A stretch of 10,866 nt of DNA from an uncultured Clostridia bacterium (GCA_937907305.1 CALERQ010000177.1:1-10866); one strand, 5' to 3'; positions 1 to 6,119 are shown, numbered from the stretch's first letter. Numbers and translations are program-made. Notes: generated from the sequence alone by a model not told the origin.

Positions 1-51
1 GACGACCCTGCGGTTAACAGCCGCATGCTCTACCGACTGAGCTAAGGAGGA
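1..51 (-). tRNA. tRNA-Asn(GTT), partial (3' part cut by window start)
   Basis: Read on the minus strand, the gene starts with the TCCTCCT acceptor strand at position 51. It continues through a normal D-arm and an anticodon stem whose loop contains GTT between T33 and A37, which gives asparagine. The sequence stops shortly after the anticodon stem, so the T-arm, acceptor 3' strand and CCA lie outside the window. It is the third stable RNA of the unit that begins at the 299-327 promoter and has no room for a promoter of its own after the 5S gene. Confidence 0.93.
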
Positions 52-57
52 ATATAA

Positions 58-77
58 CCGCAGCAGAGATGCTGCGG
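58..77 (-). repeat. Perfect stem-loop between 5S rRNA and tRNA-Asn
   Basis: The spacer holds an uninterrupted 8-bp inverted repeat (CCGCAGCA / TGCTGCGG) with a 4-nt loop. It starts 2 nt after the 5S terminal helix and is followed on the minus strand by a short T-rich run (TTATATT) before tRNA-Asn. It could be an RNase III-type processing stem or a partial terminator that lowers tRNA-Asn output relative to 5S. The structure is seen directly; the function is inferred. Confidence 0.6.
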
Positions 78-195
<118 letters not shown>

Positions 196-197
196 TA

Positions 198-272
198 TGG
201 TGACCCGTGCGGGAATCGAACCCGCGTTACCGGCGTGAGAGGCCGGTGTCTTAGCCGCTTGACCAACGAGCC
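198..272 (-). tRNA. tRNA-Glu(CTC)
   Basis: A complete tRNA on the minus strand: acceptor GGCTCGT pairs with ACGGGTC (with G-U pairs), the discriminator is A, and CCA is encoded at 198-200. The anticodon stem CCGGC/GCCGG encloses the loop CTCTCAC, so the anticodon is CTC (glutamate, reading GAG). The T-arm contains GGTTCGAATCC. It is the first gene of the stable-RNA unit, about 20 nt downstream of the predicted transcription start. Confidence 0.96.
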
Positions 273-298
273 ATAACGCTGAAAGAATCAGCTTTTAT

Positions 299-327
299 AT
301 TATAACCAGCCATCGCCCGGTTGTCAA
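299..327 (-). promoter_or_regulatory. Perfect-consensus sigma-A promoter of the tRNA-Glu/5S/tRNA-Asn unit
   Basis: On the minus strand TTGACA (322-327) is separated by exactly 17 nt from TATAAT (299-304). Both hexamers match the housekeeping sigma consensus at all positions. Predicted transcription start is near 292, 20 nt before tRNA-Glu. Such strength fits a stable-RNA operon. Confidence 0.9.
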
Positions 328-365
328 TACGCTTTCCGCTGTTTCCGCATAAAAATTTACGCAGC

Positions 366-389
366 AAAAAGGGAGCCTTTTCGGCTCCC
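366..389 (-). terminator. Intrinsic terminator of the pspA/zinc-ribbon/SPFH operon
   Basis: On the minus strand a perfect 7-bp stem GGGAGCC / GGCTCCC (371-377 with 383-389) with a 5-nt loop is followed by five T residues (366-370). It begins 17 nt after the SPFH stop codon and separates the operon from the tRNA/5S promoter. Confidence 0.88.
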
Positions 390-405
390 CTGCATAGATG
401 TAATT

Positions 406-1365
406 TTATACGGTGGGGGTACCACAATAGGGGCAGAAGTTTCCGCGCACCATCTTCCGGCACTTGGTGCAGAAGCGGTCCTCCAGGCCATCATTGGCCG
501 CAGGGGCGGGCGCTGCCTGCGGCTGGTTTTGCTGGCCCAACTGCTGGGCAATCTGCGCGCCAATAGCGACTTCGGCACCCAAACCGGCCACACCGCCACC
601 CTTCTCCATACCATCTGCCGCTGCCACGGTAACATACTTGTTGGTATCGGTGATGAAGGACTGGGCAGCCACCTTTTCCGCCATCTTCTCCACCTCGGGC
701 GGATAGCTGACACTGATGATATTCACATCTCGTACGCCCAGGCCAATATCAAAGAGCTCCTTGTCAAGCTCCTCAGCCATCTTCTTGCCCAGAGCACGGT
801 TATTGGCTTGCAACCCTACCAGGACATTAAGCCCCACGGCTCGCTCACCGTTCAGGATGGATTCGGCCACGATGCCACTCATCTCACCACGGATGCGCTC
901 CGAAACATCACTGAGGGAATAGGTATCCCGAATCCCAGCCACCTTGGAAATAAAGGCCAAATAGTCCCGGAAATAGATGACCATGTTGCCATTCATGCCC
1001 ACCGGGATGCCACTGGGAACCTCCGGGGTGGGAATCATAATGCGCTGGGTGGTGCCCCAATTTAGAGTCAAGTCCTTGCTGTTGACGAAGTAAACCTCCG
1101 CACGCTCGCCGGTATCACTGCGCAGGTGCAGCGCCGCATTGATGTGGGTGAGGAACGGAATGATCTGGGTATCGATATCATAGGTACCCTCATTTTCGAA
1201 AATGCCGTGGATACGACCGCCGGAATAGAAGATGGCTTTCTGCCCGGCACGGATGACCAAGCGGCTCCCCTTCTTGATCTCGCGGTTTTTCCATTTGTAA
1301 AACAGTACATCGGGGCGGTATTCGATCCACTCCACCGTATCTTTTTTCTGATTAAAAAGTCCCAT
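406..1365 (-). CDS. SPFH-domain protein with C-terminal zinc ribbon (YdjI-like)
   Basis: This 319-residue protein has an SPFH/band-7-like core over roughly residues 10-240, then an Ala/Pro/Gln-rich linker (about 275-290). It ends with a zinc ribbon whose ligands are C299, C302, C311 and C314. No transmembrane segment is apparent, so it is probably a cytoplasmic or membrane-peripheral scaffold. The layout matches the YdjI family, often annotated 'virion core protein', although nothing viral is nearby. It is the last gene of the pspA operon, 26 nt after the zinc-ribbon/TM gene, with a GGGAG ribosome binding site before ATG and a terminator after the stop. In B. subtilis, YdjI works with PspA and YdjG/YdjH in the membrane-stress response. 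A role in recruiting PspA to the membrane here is inferred from family and context. Confidence 0.88.
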   Translation of the reverse strand: MGLFNQKKDTVEWIEYRPDVLFYKWKNREIKKGSRLVIRAGQKAIFYSGGRIHGIFENEGTYDIDTQIIPFLTHINAALHLRSDTGERAEVYFVNSKDLTLNWGTTQRIMIPTPEVPSGIPVGMNGNMVIYFRDYLAFISKVAGIRDTYSLSDVSERIRGEMSGIVAESILNGERAVGLNVLVGLQANNRALGKKMAEELDKELFDIGLGVRDVNIISVSYPPEVEKMAEKVAAQSFITDTNKYVTVAAADGMEKGGGVAGLGAEVAIGAQIAQQLGQQNQPQAAPAPAANDGLEDRFCTKCRKMVRGNFCPYCGTPTV

Positions 1366-1391
1366 TATTCATCTCCCTTTCCCGGGGCGGT

Positions 1392-2678
1392 TTACCAGTC
1401 GCCGCCCCAATCGTAGCCGTAATCATAGCTGCCGTAGTCAATATCTCCGCTGTCGTAACTGTAATCATAGCCGCTGCTGTCCCAGCTGCTGCCAGAATCA
1501 TAACTGTAGTCATATCCACCATAGTCGTAGCCGCTGTCATAGCCATAGTCATAGCCGGAATCGCCGGAGTAGCTGTAATCGTAGCCTCCACCGCCGTAGC
1601 CGGTATCCCCACTCTCCAAAAGCATCAGCCCACCAAAGAACACTGCCAGCGCCAACAGAATAACCAAGATAATCTTCCCGACGCTTTTGGGGTACTGGGC
1701 AGAGACCTTGCCAGTCTCGCCATTGATCATGTAGTGGTAGGTCTTGCCGGCATAGCCGTAGCGGGCTTTCCACAGCGGCACCAGCACCTGCTTATAGCGC
1801 ACCATATCATAGTGAGTGTTCATGCCGGTGACCTGCGCCTGGCTATACCCATGCCCGCGGATATCACTCTCTGCCCGACTACGCTGGTCACGGTCAATAT
1901 AGCTTTCCGCAACCTTAAATCCCTGGATACCGTCTATCGTATAGCACTCCGCCTGGTAACCCGCCAGGTACTGCGGATGATAGGGGTGGGTATTGCCGAT
2001 GGTATTGTACGGCAGCACCTTTTGAATGAGATTACCACTGGCGGTTTTGCTGGCACACACCTGGATATCATTATAGTAACCCCGCACCACACCGGAAACA
2101 GGATACCACTGCGTATAGGTCTCTGTCTTGCCATCCCGGCCACGGCGGGTATAGGTGCGGCCACCACGCCCGCAGTACTGGGTCACAGCATCGGCATCGT
2201 AGGTCCAAAAAGGCACATACATACCCACCAGCTCCCCTTCAGCAAAGGTGCGCTTGAGACTGGCAGGAGCGAACCACCGCTTGCGGATCCACTGGCCGAA
2301 ACGCTTTTGGGCCTCATAACGGTCGATAGCAAATGGTACAACCCCTTCTACCGGAATCCCGTTGTGCTCCTCTTCCGGTTTGATTTGCGGAGAGCCGCAC
2401 ATGGGACAGACCGTCGCGGTCCCTTCCGCCGGCTGGAAAAACTCCGCTCCGCAGACATCGCAGCGCAGAGCGGTTTCGCCGTTTTCCAGCATCCGGTGTC
2501 CTTCGCGCTCGCGGTACTCCGCAAAGTCGTACTCCTCAACGGTATCTTTCCCGGGGGTCACTTTTTGGATACTACCACAAGAGGCACAACGAAATTGCTG
2601 TGCCTCCGGATCAAATACAATATTTCCGCCGCAGGTTGGACACCGCAGAGCGGCATTGGTTTGCTCCGATGTGGTCAT
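1392..2678 (-). CDS. Two-zinc-ribbon, single-TM protein with Tyr/Asp/Gly/Ser-rich tail (YdjG-like)
   Basis: A 428-residue protein in three parts. The N-terminus carries two zinc ribbons: C13/C16 with C31/C34, and C73/C76 with C91/C94. A soluble middle domain follows (about 105-330), including a PFAIDRYEAQKRF segment of a type seen in TFIIB-zinc-ribbon family proteins. One hydrophobic helix (about 335-354) precedes a 72-residue tail (357-428) in which 19 residues are Tyr and almost all others Asp, Gly or Ser. By the positive-inside rule the tail should lie outside the membrane. Relatives are often misannotated as primosomal or helicase proteins. The start is 6 nt after the pspA stop and has only a weak Shine-Dalgarno, which suggests translational coupling. 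It probably anchors the PspA/SPFH complex in the membrane, as YdjG does in B. subtilis; the function of the tail is unknown. Confidence 0.85.
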   Translation of the reverse strand: MTTSEQTNAALRCPTCGGNIVFDPEAQQFRCASCGSIQKVTPGKDTVEEYDFAEYREREGHRMLENGETALRCDVCGAEFFQPAEGTATVCPMCGSPQIKPEEEHNGIPVEGVVPFAIDRYEAQKRFGQWIRKRWFAPASLKRTFAEGELVGMYVPFWTYDADAVTQYCGRGGRTYTRRGRDGKTETYTQWYPVSGVVRGYYNDIQVCASKTASGNLIQKVLPYNTIGNTHPYHPQYLAGYQAECYTIDGIQGFKVAESYIDRDQRSRAESDIRGHGYSQAQVTGMNTHYDMVRYKQVLVPLWKARYGYAGKTYHYMINGETGKVSAQYPKSVGKIILVILLALAVFFGGLMLLESGDTGYGGGGYDYSYSGDSGYDYGYDSGYDYGGYDYSYDSGSSWDSSGYDYSYDSGDIDYGSYDYGYDWGGDW

Positions 2679-2684
2679 AGCTGC

Positions 2685-3380
2685 TTACTTGCCCAGACGA
2701 GCCTTGAGGGCAGCCAAATCGGCTTCAACAGAAGCGGAAACCTCAGCAGCTTTCTCGCTGTACTTCTCTTCCAGCTTCTTAATGTCCATCTTATCAGCCA
2801 GCTCTTCATTCAGGGCCACCTTAGCATCCACGGAATCAATGCGCTTCTGGACAGCTTCCATCATATTCTCAAAGCCGGACATGTCGGTACGGCCCGCTAC
2901 CTTGTGCATCAGGTCATCCATCTTCTCCTTGTGCTCGGCAACGGTCAGCTTGGCGCGCAGCTCGACCATCTTGCCCTCAGCAGAAGCGATATCCTCCATG
3001 AGCTTACGGGTCATCTGACGCATCTTATCGCTGTTGCTCTTGGCCGTCTCATAGGCGGCTTCCAGCTCAGCCTTCTTGGCCACCAGCTGGCTCTTTGCAT
3101 CCAGGAATTTTCTGGCGTCATCGTCATTGCCGGCCAGGACTGCCTGCTCAGCATAGCGATCGTACTTGGCGATCTCCTCATTATTGGCGGCAACACGACG
3201 GGCAGCAGCCATCTCATCCGCGATGATAGCGGAGGTTTCGGACTTCAGTTCTTCCAGATTGGCGCGGGCGTCAGCCAGATATTTTTCCAGCAGCTTGCCG
3301 GCATTCTTCTCCTCAGCACCGCTGAGCAGGCTATTGATGTTTGCGCTCATGATGTCACTAAATCTCTGCAGAATACCCAT
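2685..3380 (-). CDS. pspA: PspA/IM30 (Vipp1) family membrane-stress protein
   Basis: A 231-residue, almost entirely helical, charged protein. It starts with the amphipathic helix typical of PspA (MGILQRFSDIMSANINSLL), which inserts into stressed membranes, and continues as long coiled-coil helices rich in Ala, Glu, Lys and Asp. Length and layout are normal for the family. PspA proteins are ESCRT-III-like: they polymerise on the inner face of the membrane and limit proton leakage. The ATG has AGGAGG 7 nt upstream. It is the first gene of the operon, directly followed by the zinc-ribbon/TM and SPFH genes. No pspF, pspB/C or liaRS-type regulator is near, and the sigma-W-type motif TGAAAC/CGTA is not seen upstream. 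Family assignment is firm. Confidence 0.95.
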   Translation of the reverse strand: MGILQRFSDIMSANINSLLSGAEEKNAGKLLEKYLADARANLEELKSETSAIIADEMAAARRVAANNEEIAKYDRYAEQAVLAGNDDDARKFLDAKSQLVAKKAELEAAYETAKSNSDKMRQMTRKLMEDIASAEGKMVELRAKLTVAEHKEKMDDLMHKVAGRTDMSGFENMMEAVQKRIDSVDAKVALNEELADKMDIKKLEEKYSEKAAEVSASVEADLAALKARLGK

Positions 3381-3411
3381 TATTGTTCCTCCTGATGTTG
3401 AATCTCATATT

Positions 3412-3433
3412 GGGGGTAATAACACCACTCCCC
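3412..3433 (-). promoter_or_regulatory. Hairpin at the predicted 5' end of the pspA mRNA
   Basis: On the minus strand GGGG and CCCC arms enclose a second stem (GUGGU with AUUAC, two G-U pairs) closed by a 3-nt loop, with one bulged A. It would occupy about +2 to +23 of the transcript from the 3441-3469 promoter. It could protect the mRNA 5' end or act as a control element. Pairing is read from sequence; function is inferred. Confidence 0.4.
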
Positions 3434-3440
3434 TAAGTTA

Positions 3441-3469
3441 ATTTTATAGCACCGCTACAAAAAAATCAA
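3441..3469 (-). promoter_or_regulatory. Probable sigma-A promoter of the pspA operon
   Basis: On the minus strand TTGATT (3464-3469) and TAAAAT (3441-3446) are spaced by 17 nt, giving a start near 3434 and a leader of about 54 nt. Alternative -10 registers (TATAAA) overlap. The hexamers suggest housekeeping transcription rather than an ECF-sigma promoter. Confidence 0.55.
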
Positions 3470-3534
3470 GAGAGCAGCACGATCTTTAAGAATAATTCAT
3501 GAAAGCTTAAAAGCGGCGCCACATTTCTCTCAGG

Positions 3535-4476
3535 TCACACCTCAAAATCCAAGTAGGCCGCCCCAATGATGCCGGCATCTCCGCCCAGCGCCGCCCGGCG
3601 AATAGGACAAGTGGGCGCCCGGTGGCCGCCGTAACGGTTGGCCCGGACATAGTCATTGAGCGGGCCGATCAGGGCCTCTCCCGCATTGCTGACACCGCCG
3701 CCGATAAGAACGACCTCCGGGGCGAAGATGTTGACGAAATTGACAATGCCTGCCCCAACATAGGTAATATACTGTTCCACCACAGCCTTAGCGGTTTCAT
3801 CCCCCTCTGCCGCGCAGATAAAAGGAGCACTACCATCGGCGGAATTAAAACGCTTCATAGCGGTTTCGGGGTGGGCCCGCTCCGCACGGTGGCGCTGCCG
3901 CAGCAGGCCGGTAGCGGAAGCATACGCTTCCAAGCAGCCGCGCTGCCCGCAGGTACAGGGCTCCCCGCCAAGAATGAGGGTGGTATGGCCCATCTCGGTA
4001 CCGGGACCAATATCCCCTTCATAAATTTTCCCATTGAGGATAACACCGCCGCCTACTCCGGTCCCAAGAGTAATCATGATGGCACTTTTGGCGCCCTTAG
4101 CGGCACCGGCAATCACCTCGCCCAAGGCGGCACAGTTGGCGTCATTGGAAAGGCGCACCGGCACCCCCAATTCCTGTCGTAGCTCATCACACAAAGGAAC
4201 ATTTTTCCAGCCAAGATTGTTGGCGTAGACCACCAGCCCCTCCGCGGCACGGCAGTAGCCTGGCGAACCGATACCGACCGAGGTGCAATCCTGCAGGGTA
4301 ATACCTGCCTTTTTTACTGCTTCTTTAACACAGCATCCAATATCATAGATGACATCATCCAGCATCCGTTCCGGGCGGGTCTTAATAGACGCACGCGCGA
4401 TGATCTGCTTGTTTTCATCGACCACACCGACCGCTACATTGGTACCGCCAAGATCGATGCCTACACGATATTCCAT
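3535..4476 (-). CDS. glcK: ROK-family glucokinase
   Basis: A 313-residue ROK sugar kinase, probably phosphorylating glucose to glucose 6-phosphate with ATP in the cytoplasm. The phosphate-binding DLGGTN motif is at residues 8-13, the catalytic aspartate is D112 in SNDANC, and a second glycine-rich LGTGVGGG loop is at 137-144. E161 with H164 belongs to the sugar-binding/zinc site, and the zinc motif CTCGQRGCLE (C174, C176, C181) is intact. There is no N-terminal helix-turn-helix, so this is a kinase and not a ROK repressor. ATG has AAGGAGG 9 nt upstream. It stands alone: the gene downstream has its own promoter, and the gene upstream is followed by a hairpin at 4654-4675. Exact sugar specificity (glucose, or a related hexose such as N-acetylmannosamine) cannot be fixed from sequence alone, but glucose is most likely. 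Confidence 0.9.
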   Translation of the reverse strand: MEYRVGIDLGGTNVAVGVVDENKQIIARASIKTRPERMLDDVIYDIGCCVKEAVKKAGITLQDCTSVGIGSPGYCRAAEGLVVYANNLGWKNVPLCDELRQELGVPVRLSNDANCAALGEVIAGAAKGAKSAIMITLGTGVGGGVILNGKIYEGDIGPGTEMGHTTLILGGEPCTCGQRGCLEAYASATGLLRQRHRAERAHPETAMKRFNSADGSAPFICAAEGDETAKAVVEQYITYVGAGIVNFVNIFAPEVVLIGGGVSNAGEALIGPLNDYVRANRYGGHRAPTCPIRRAALGGDAGIIGAAYLDFEV

Positions 4477-4492
4477 TTGTATCGTCCTCCTT

Positions 4493-4510
4493 TATGGGGT
4501 TCTGCCCATA
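4493..4510. promoter_or_regulatory. Inverted repeat over the glcK start region, possible operator
   Basis: TATGGG and CCCATA are perfect 6-bp arms separated by 6 nt. They lie between the candidate -10 box and the Shine-Dalgarno of the glucokinase gene and touch the last base of the -10. This is a typical position for a repressor operator, but it could also fold as a leader hairpin. Confidence 0.35.
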
Positions 4511-4538
4511 GTATAGCGCACTTTGTGGGAAAATGGAA
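4510..4538 (-). promoter_or_regulatory. glcK: Candidate glcK promoter
   Basis: On the minus strand TATACT (4510-4515) is a good -10. The matching -35 region (TTCCAT, 4533-4538, 17-nt spacing) is weak. The predicted start near 4503 gives a short leader of about 26 nt before ATG. Confidence 0.35.
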
Positions 4539-4653
4539 GCGAAAGGCGACGGTTTGCAAAAAATCCAAGCAGACATCCCGCAGGACAGGCGTCAAAGGCA
4601 CCTCAGCAGTTGAAGGCCGCCCATTTGTATAGGCCATCCACCTGCATACCAAA

Positions 4654-4675
4654 GGACCCACCATATGGCGGGTCC
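4654..4675 (-). terminator. Probable terminator of the ECF S-component gene
   Basis: On the minus strand a 9-bp stem (GGACCCGCC with GGTGGGTCC, one G-U pair) with an ATAT loop lies about 32 nt after the ECF gene stop. Only three T residues follow directly, so termination may be partial or factor-assisted. Confidence 0.5.
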
Positions 4676-4707
4676 TCGGGTAAAGAAGATAATGTAAAAA
4701 GATGATA

Positions 4708-5250
4708 TCAAACTTTAAGGGCACGGCGCAGGGGCGGCACCAGCAGTATCGCCAACACACCACCAATGGCTGCGGTGATGAGCTGCGGGAAGGAAAAGCT
4801 GGCGGAAAGCACCGCGGTCTGCTTTTCATTGAGGGTAAGCACCATGGGCACCAGCCATTTTACAACGACGAGGTACAGAGTGAGAAATTTAGCCACAGCG
4901 GCAACAACCAGCGCAATGGCCTGGCGGGCAATAGGAGCACTCTTAGCACCAGCAATAAGCACCCACAACAATACCAATACAGCATTGCCCAAAGCAACGG
5001 CTGGTACCACCTGCGGGAACGCCGGGCCGATGCCGATGAAGAAGGCACAGATGGGGGAAAGGATGGCTACAGCCAATCCGCCCCACAGACCACACATAAG
5101 GCCGGAAGCGATGAGGATCAGATTGACGAGAGAGCCGGTAACATACTGACCCATGGAACGGGTAACAAACTGCACAGCGATAAGCAGCGCCAGAAAAATA
5201 GCGGTACGACACAGTGTTTTCAGGCTGCTGTTGGTTTTTGTATTGCTCAT
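4708..5250 (-). CDS. ECF transporter S component (substrate unknown)
   Basis: A 180-residue integral membrane protein with five to six hydrophobic helices (about 14-30, 37-52, 55-72, 80-95, 105-130, 150-170) and basic residues at both ends, matching the size and layout of ECF vitamin-transporter S subunits. These bind a vitamin or micronutrient and need a separate EcfA/A'/T module for ATP-driven uptake; none is encoded in this window. The ATG at 5250 is chosen because AAGGAG lies 6 nt upstream. A longer reading from a TTG at 5271 would place that ribosome site inside the gene. It is transcribed divergently from the Crp/Fnr gene, and a palindrome at 5339-5352 is centred about -41.5 from its predicted start, so it is probably activated by that regulator. 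I could not assign a substrate. Confidence 0.8.
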   Translation of the reverse strand: MSNTKTNSSLKTLCRTAIFLALLIAVQFVTRSMGQYVTGSLVNLILIASGLMCGLWGGLAVAILSPICAFFIGIGPAFPQVVPAVALGNAVLVLLWVLIAGAKSAPIARQAIALVVAAVAKFLTLYLVVVKWLVPMVLTLNEKQTAVLSASFSFPQLITAAIGGVLAILLVPPLRRALKV

Positions 5251-5256
5251 GTTGAT

Positions 5257-5262
5257 CTCCTT
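5257..5262 (-). promoter_or_regulatory. Ribosome binding site that sets the ECF gene start at 5250
   Basis: AAGGAG on the minus strand, 6 nt before ATG at 5248-5250. No comparable site precedes the upstream in-frame TTG at 5271. Confidence 0.75.
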
Positions 5263-5306
5263 TTTGAACAAATATTGGCTAAAGCGGAAAACGCTTGCTT
5301 TTTCTT

Positions 5307-5335
5307 TTGTATTATACTACACTGGTAGATATAAT
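5307..5335 (+). promoter_or_regulatory. Promoter of the Crp/Fnr-family regulator gene
   Basis: TTGTAT (5307-5312) and a perfect TATAAT (5330-5335) are spaced by 17 nt, predicting a start near 5342 and a leader of about 36 nt. The 5339-5352 palindrome covers this start site. Confidence 0.75.
5311..5316 (-). promoter_or_regulatory. -10 box of the divergent ECF S-component promoter
   Basis: A perfect TATAAT on the minus strand predicts a start near 5304, 54 nt before the ATG at 5250. No acceptable -35 hexamer is found 16-18 nt upstream (CAGAAT at 17 nt). This is typical of promoters that need an activator. It overlaps the -35 region of the plus-strand promoter, so the two promoters may compete. 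Confidence 0.5.
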
Positions 5336-5338
5336 TCT

Positions 5339-5352
5339 GTTGCATATGCAAC
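5339..5352. promoter_or_regulatory. 14-bp perfect palindrome, probable Crp/Fnr-family operator
   Basis: GTTGCATATGCAAC is a perfect palindrome with TTGC-N4-GCAA spacing, the same geometry as FNR-type boxes (TTGAT-N4-ATCAA). Its centre (5345.5) is at about +4.5 for the regulator's promoter, where binding should repress. It is at about -41.5 for the ECF gene promoter, the classical class II activation position. Both distances follow from the predicted -10 boxes. Confidence 0.7.
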
Positions 5353-5377
5353 GAAGCAAAAGAAAGGCGGCGGCAAA

Positions 5378-6052
5378 ATGATAGACCAGATTCACCTTCC
5401 CTCCTGTCCGTTATTTGAGGGGATCTCCCCAGAACTGCTGCCGGCGGAATTGACCCGACTGCAAGCAACCAAGCGAAGCTACGAACCCGGGGAAACACTG
5501 TTGGCGGCTGGTTCCTCCACCAACCGGATGGGGCTGGTACTTGAGGGGGAACTCCACGCGATTTTGCCACTGCCGCAGGGGCGGCAATTGCTGCAAAGCC
5601 GTCTGTTGCGCGGAGAGCTCTTTGGACAGCTGCTGGCGCTAGATGGGGAACGGGAAAGCCCCGTGACTGTAACTGCCCACACCCCCTGCCGCGTGCTATG
5701 GATCCCGATGAAGAACCTCCTCACCAATGGGGGAACGCCTTCTTCCACGCTGCTTTTGGGCAACCTATGCCACCAACTGAGCAGCGCCTATTTCTCCTTA
5801 CAGCGGCGGCTCATCTGCCTAACGCAACCTACCCTGCGGGAACGCTTACTGTACTATCTGCGGACGGAATGTCACACCCAGGGGAGTCGCACCGTTCGTC
5901 TGCCCTTTGGCCGGGCTGGTTTGGCGGACTATCTTGGGGCCGACCGCAGCGCCCTTTCCCGAGTCCTTTCCGGCCTAAGGCAGGAAGGCTTGCTGGATTT
6001 TGACCGAAAGCATCCGGCCACCATTACACTGCAGTACCCACTGGAGGACTGA
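5378..6052 (+). CDS. Crp/Fnr-family transcriptional regulator
   Basis: A 224-residue regulator with an N-terminal cyclic-nucleotide-like beta-barrel (about 10-115), a dimerisation helix (about 120-145) and a C-terminal winged helix (about 150-220). The recognition helix (about 189-200) contains SALSRVLSGLRQEG. The barrel has the GELFGQL loop, but the positions that bind cAMP in E. coli CRP (Glu72, Arg82, Ser83) are not kept: Gln replaces the Glu, and the Arg-Ser pair is absent. There is no N-terminal cluster of four cysteines, so it is neither a cAMP sensor nor an Fe-S FNR; its signal is unknown. ATG at 5378 is chosen because a GA-rich site (AAAGG) lies 10 nt upstream and the family core begins there, although the frame is open from 5153. 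It is probably autorepressed through the palindrome over its start site. Confidence 0.88.
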   Translation: MIDQIHLPSCPLFEGISPELLPAELTRLQATKRSYEPGETLLAAGSSTNRMGLVLEGELHAILPLPQGRQLLQSRLLRGELFGQLLALDGERESPVTVTAHTPCRVLWIPMKNLLTNGGTPSSTLLLGNLCHQLSSAYFSLQRRLICLTQPTLRERLLYYLRTECHTQGSRTVRLPFGRAGLADYLGADRSALSRVLSGLRQEGLLDFDRKHPATITLQYPLED

Positions 6053-6090
6053 AATCCCCATATTTTCCCCCACCGAGGGCAATTCGGGGC

Positions 6091-6119
6091 TTTCCTCCTT
6101 CGCAGGAATGTGGTATAAT
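6091..6119 (+). promoter_or_regulatory. Extended -10 promoter of the DUF308 gene
   Basis: TATAAT (6114-6119) is preceded by TGG, an extended -10 (TGn), which compensates for a weak -35 (TTTCCT, 6091-6096, 17-nt spacing). Predicted start is near 6126, with a 64-nt leader before the GTG codon. Confidence 0.7.

Noticed and set aside
406..1365. Viral origin of the SPFH protein because relatives are named 'virion core protein'
   Set aside because: No phage genes are nearby, and the gene sits in a PspA operon conserved in ordinary Firmicute chromosomes; the name is a legacy annotation.
1392..1610. CRISPR-like or satellite repeats in the tail-coding region
   Set aside because: The repeated GTAGCC/CATAGTC units are irregular, have no constant spacers and stay in frame with the Tyr/Asp/Gly/Ser tail, so they are coding low complexity.
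1734..3395. A 553-codon plus-strand open frame opposite the zinc-ribbon protein and pspA
   Set aside because: It runs antisense across two genes with clear domains and ribosome sites, crosses their junction, and its translation has no recognisable domain. It is a by-product of codon bias in GC-rich genes.
4461..4829. A 122-codon minus-strand frame between glucokinase and the ECF gene
   Set aside because: It overlaps both real genes in another frame and crosses the hairpin at 4654-4675; no ribosome site or family features.
5153..5377. N-terminal extension of the Crp/Fnr protein from 5153
   Set aside because: It would overlap the ECF gene, both promoters and the palindrome; the family core and the ribosome site support ATG at 5378.
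6066..6100. Terminator after the Crp/Fnr gene
   Set aside because: CCGA and TCGG can pair around a 7-nt loop, but the stem is only 4 bp and no T-run follows; too weak to call. Read-through into the DUF308 gene is possible.
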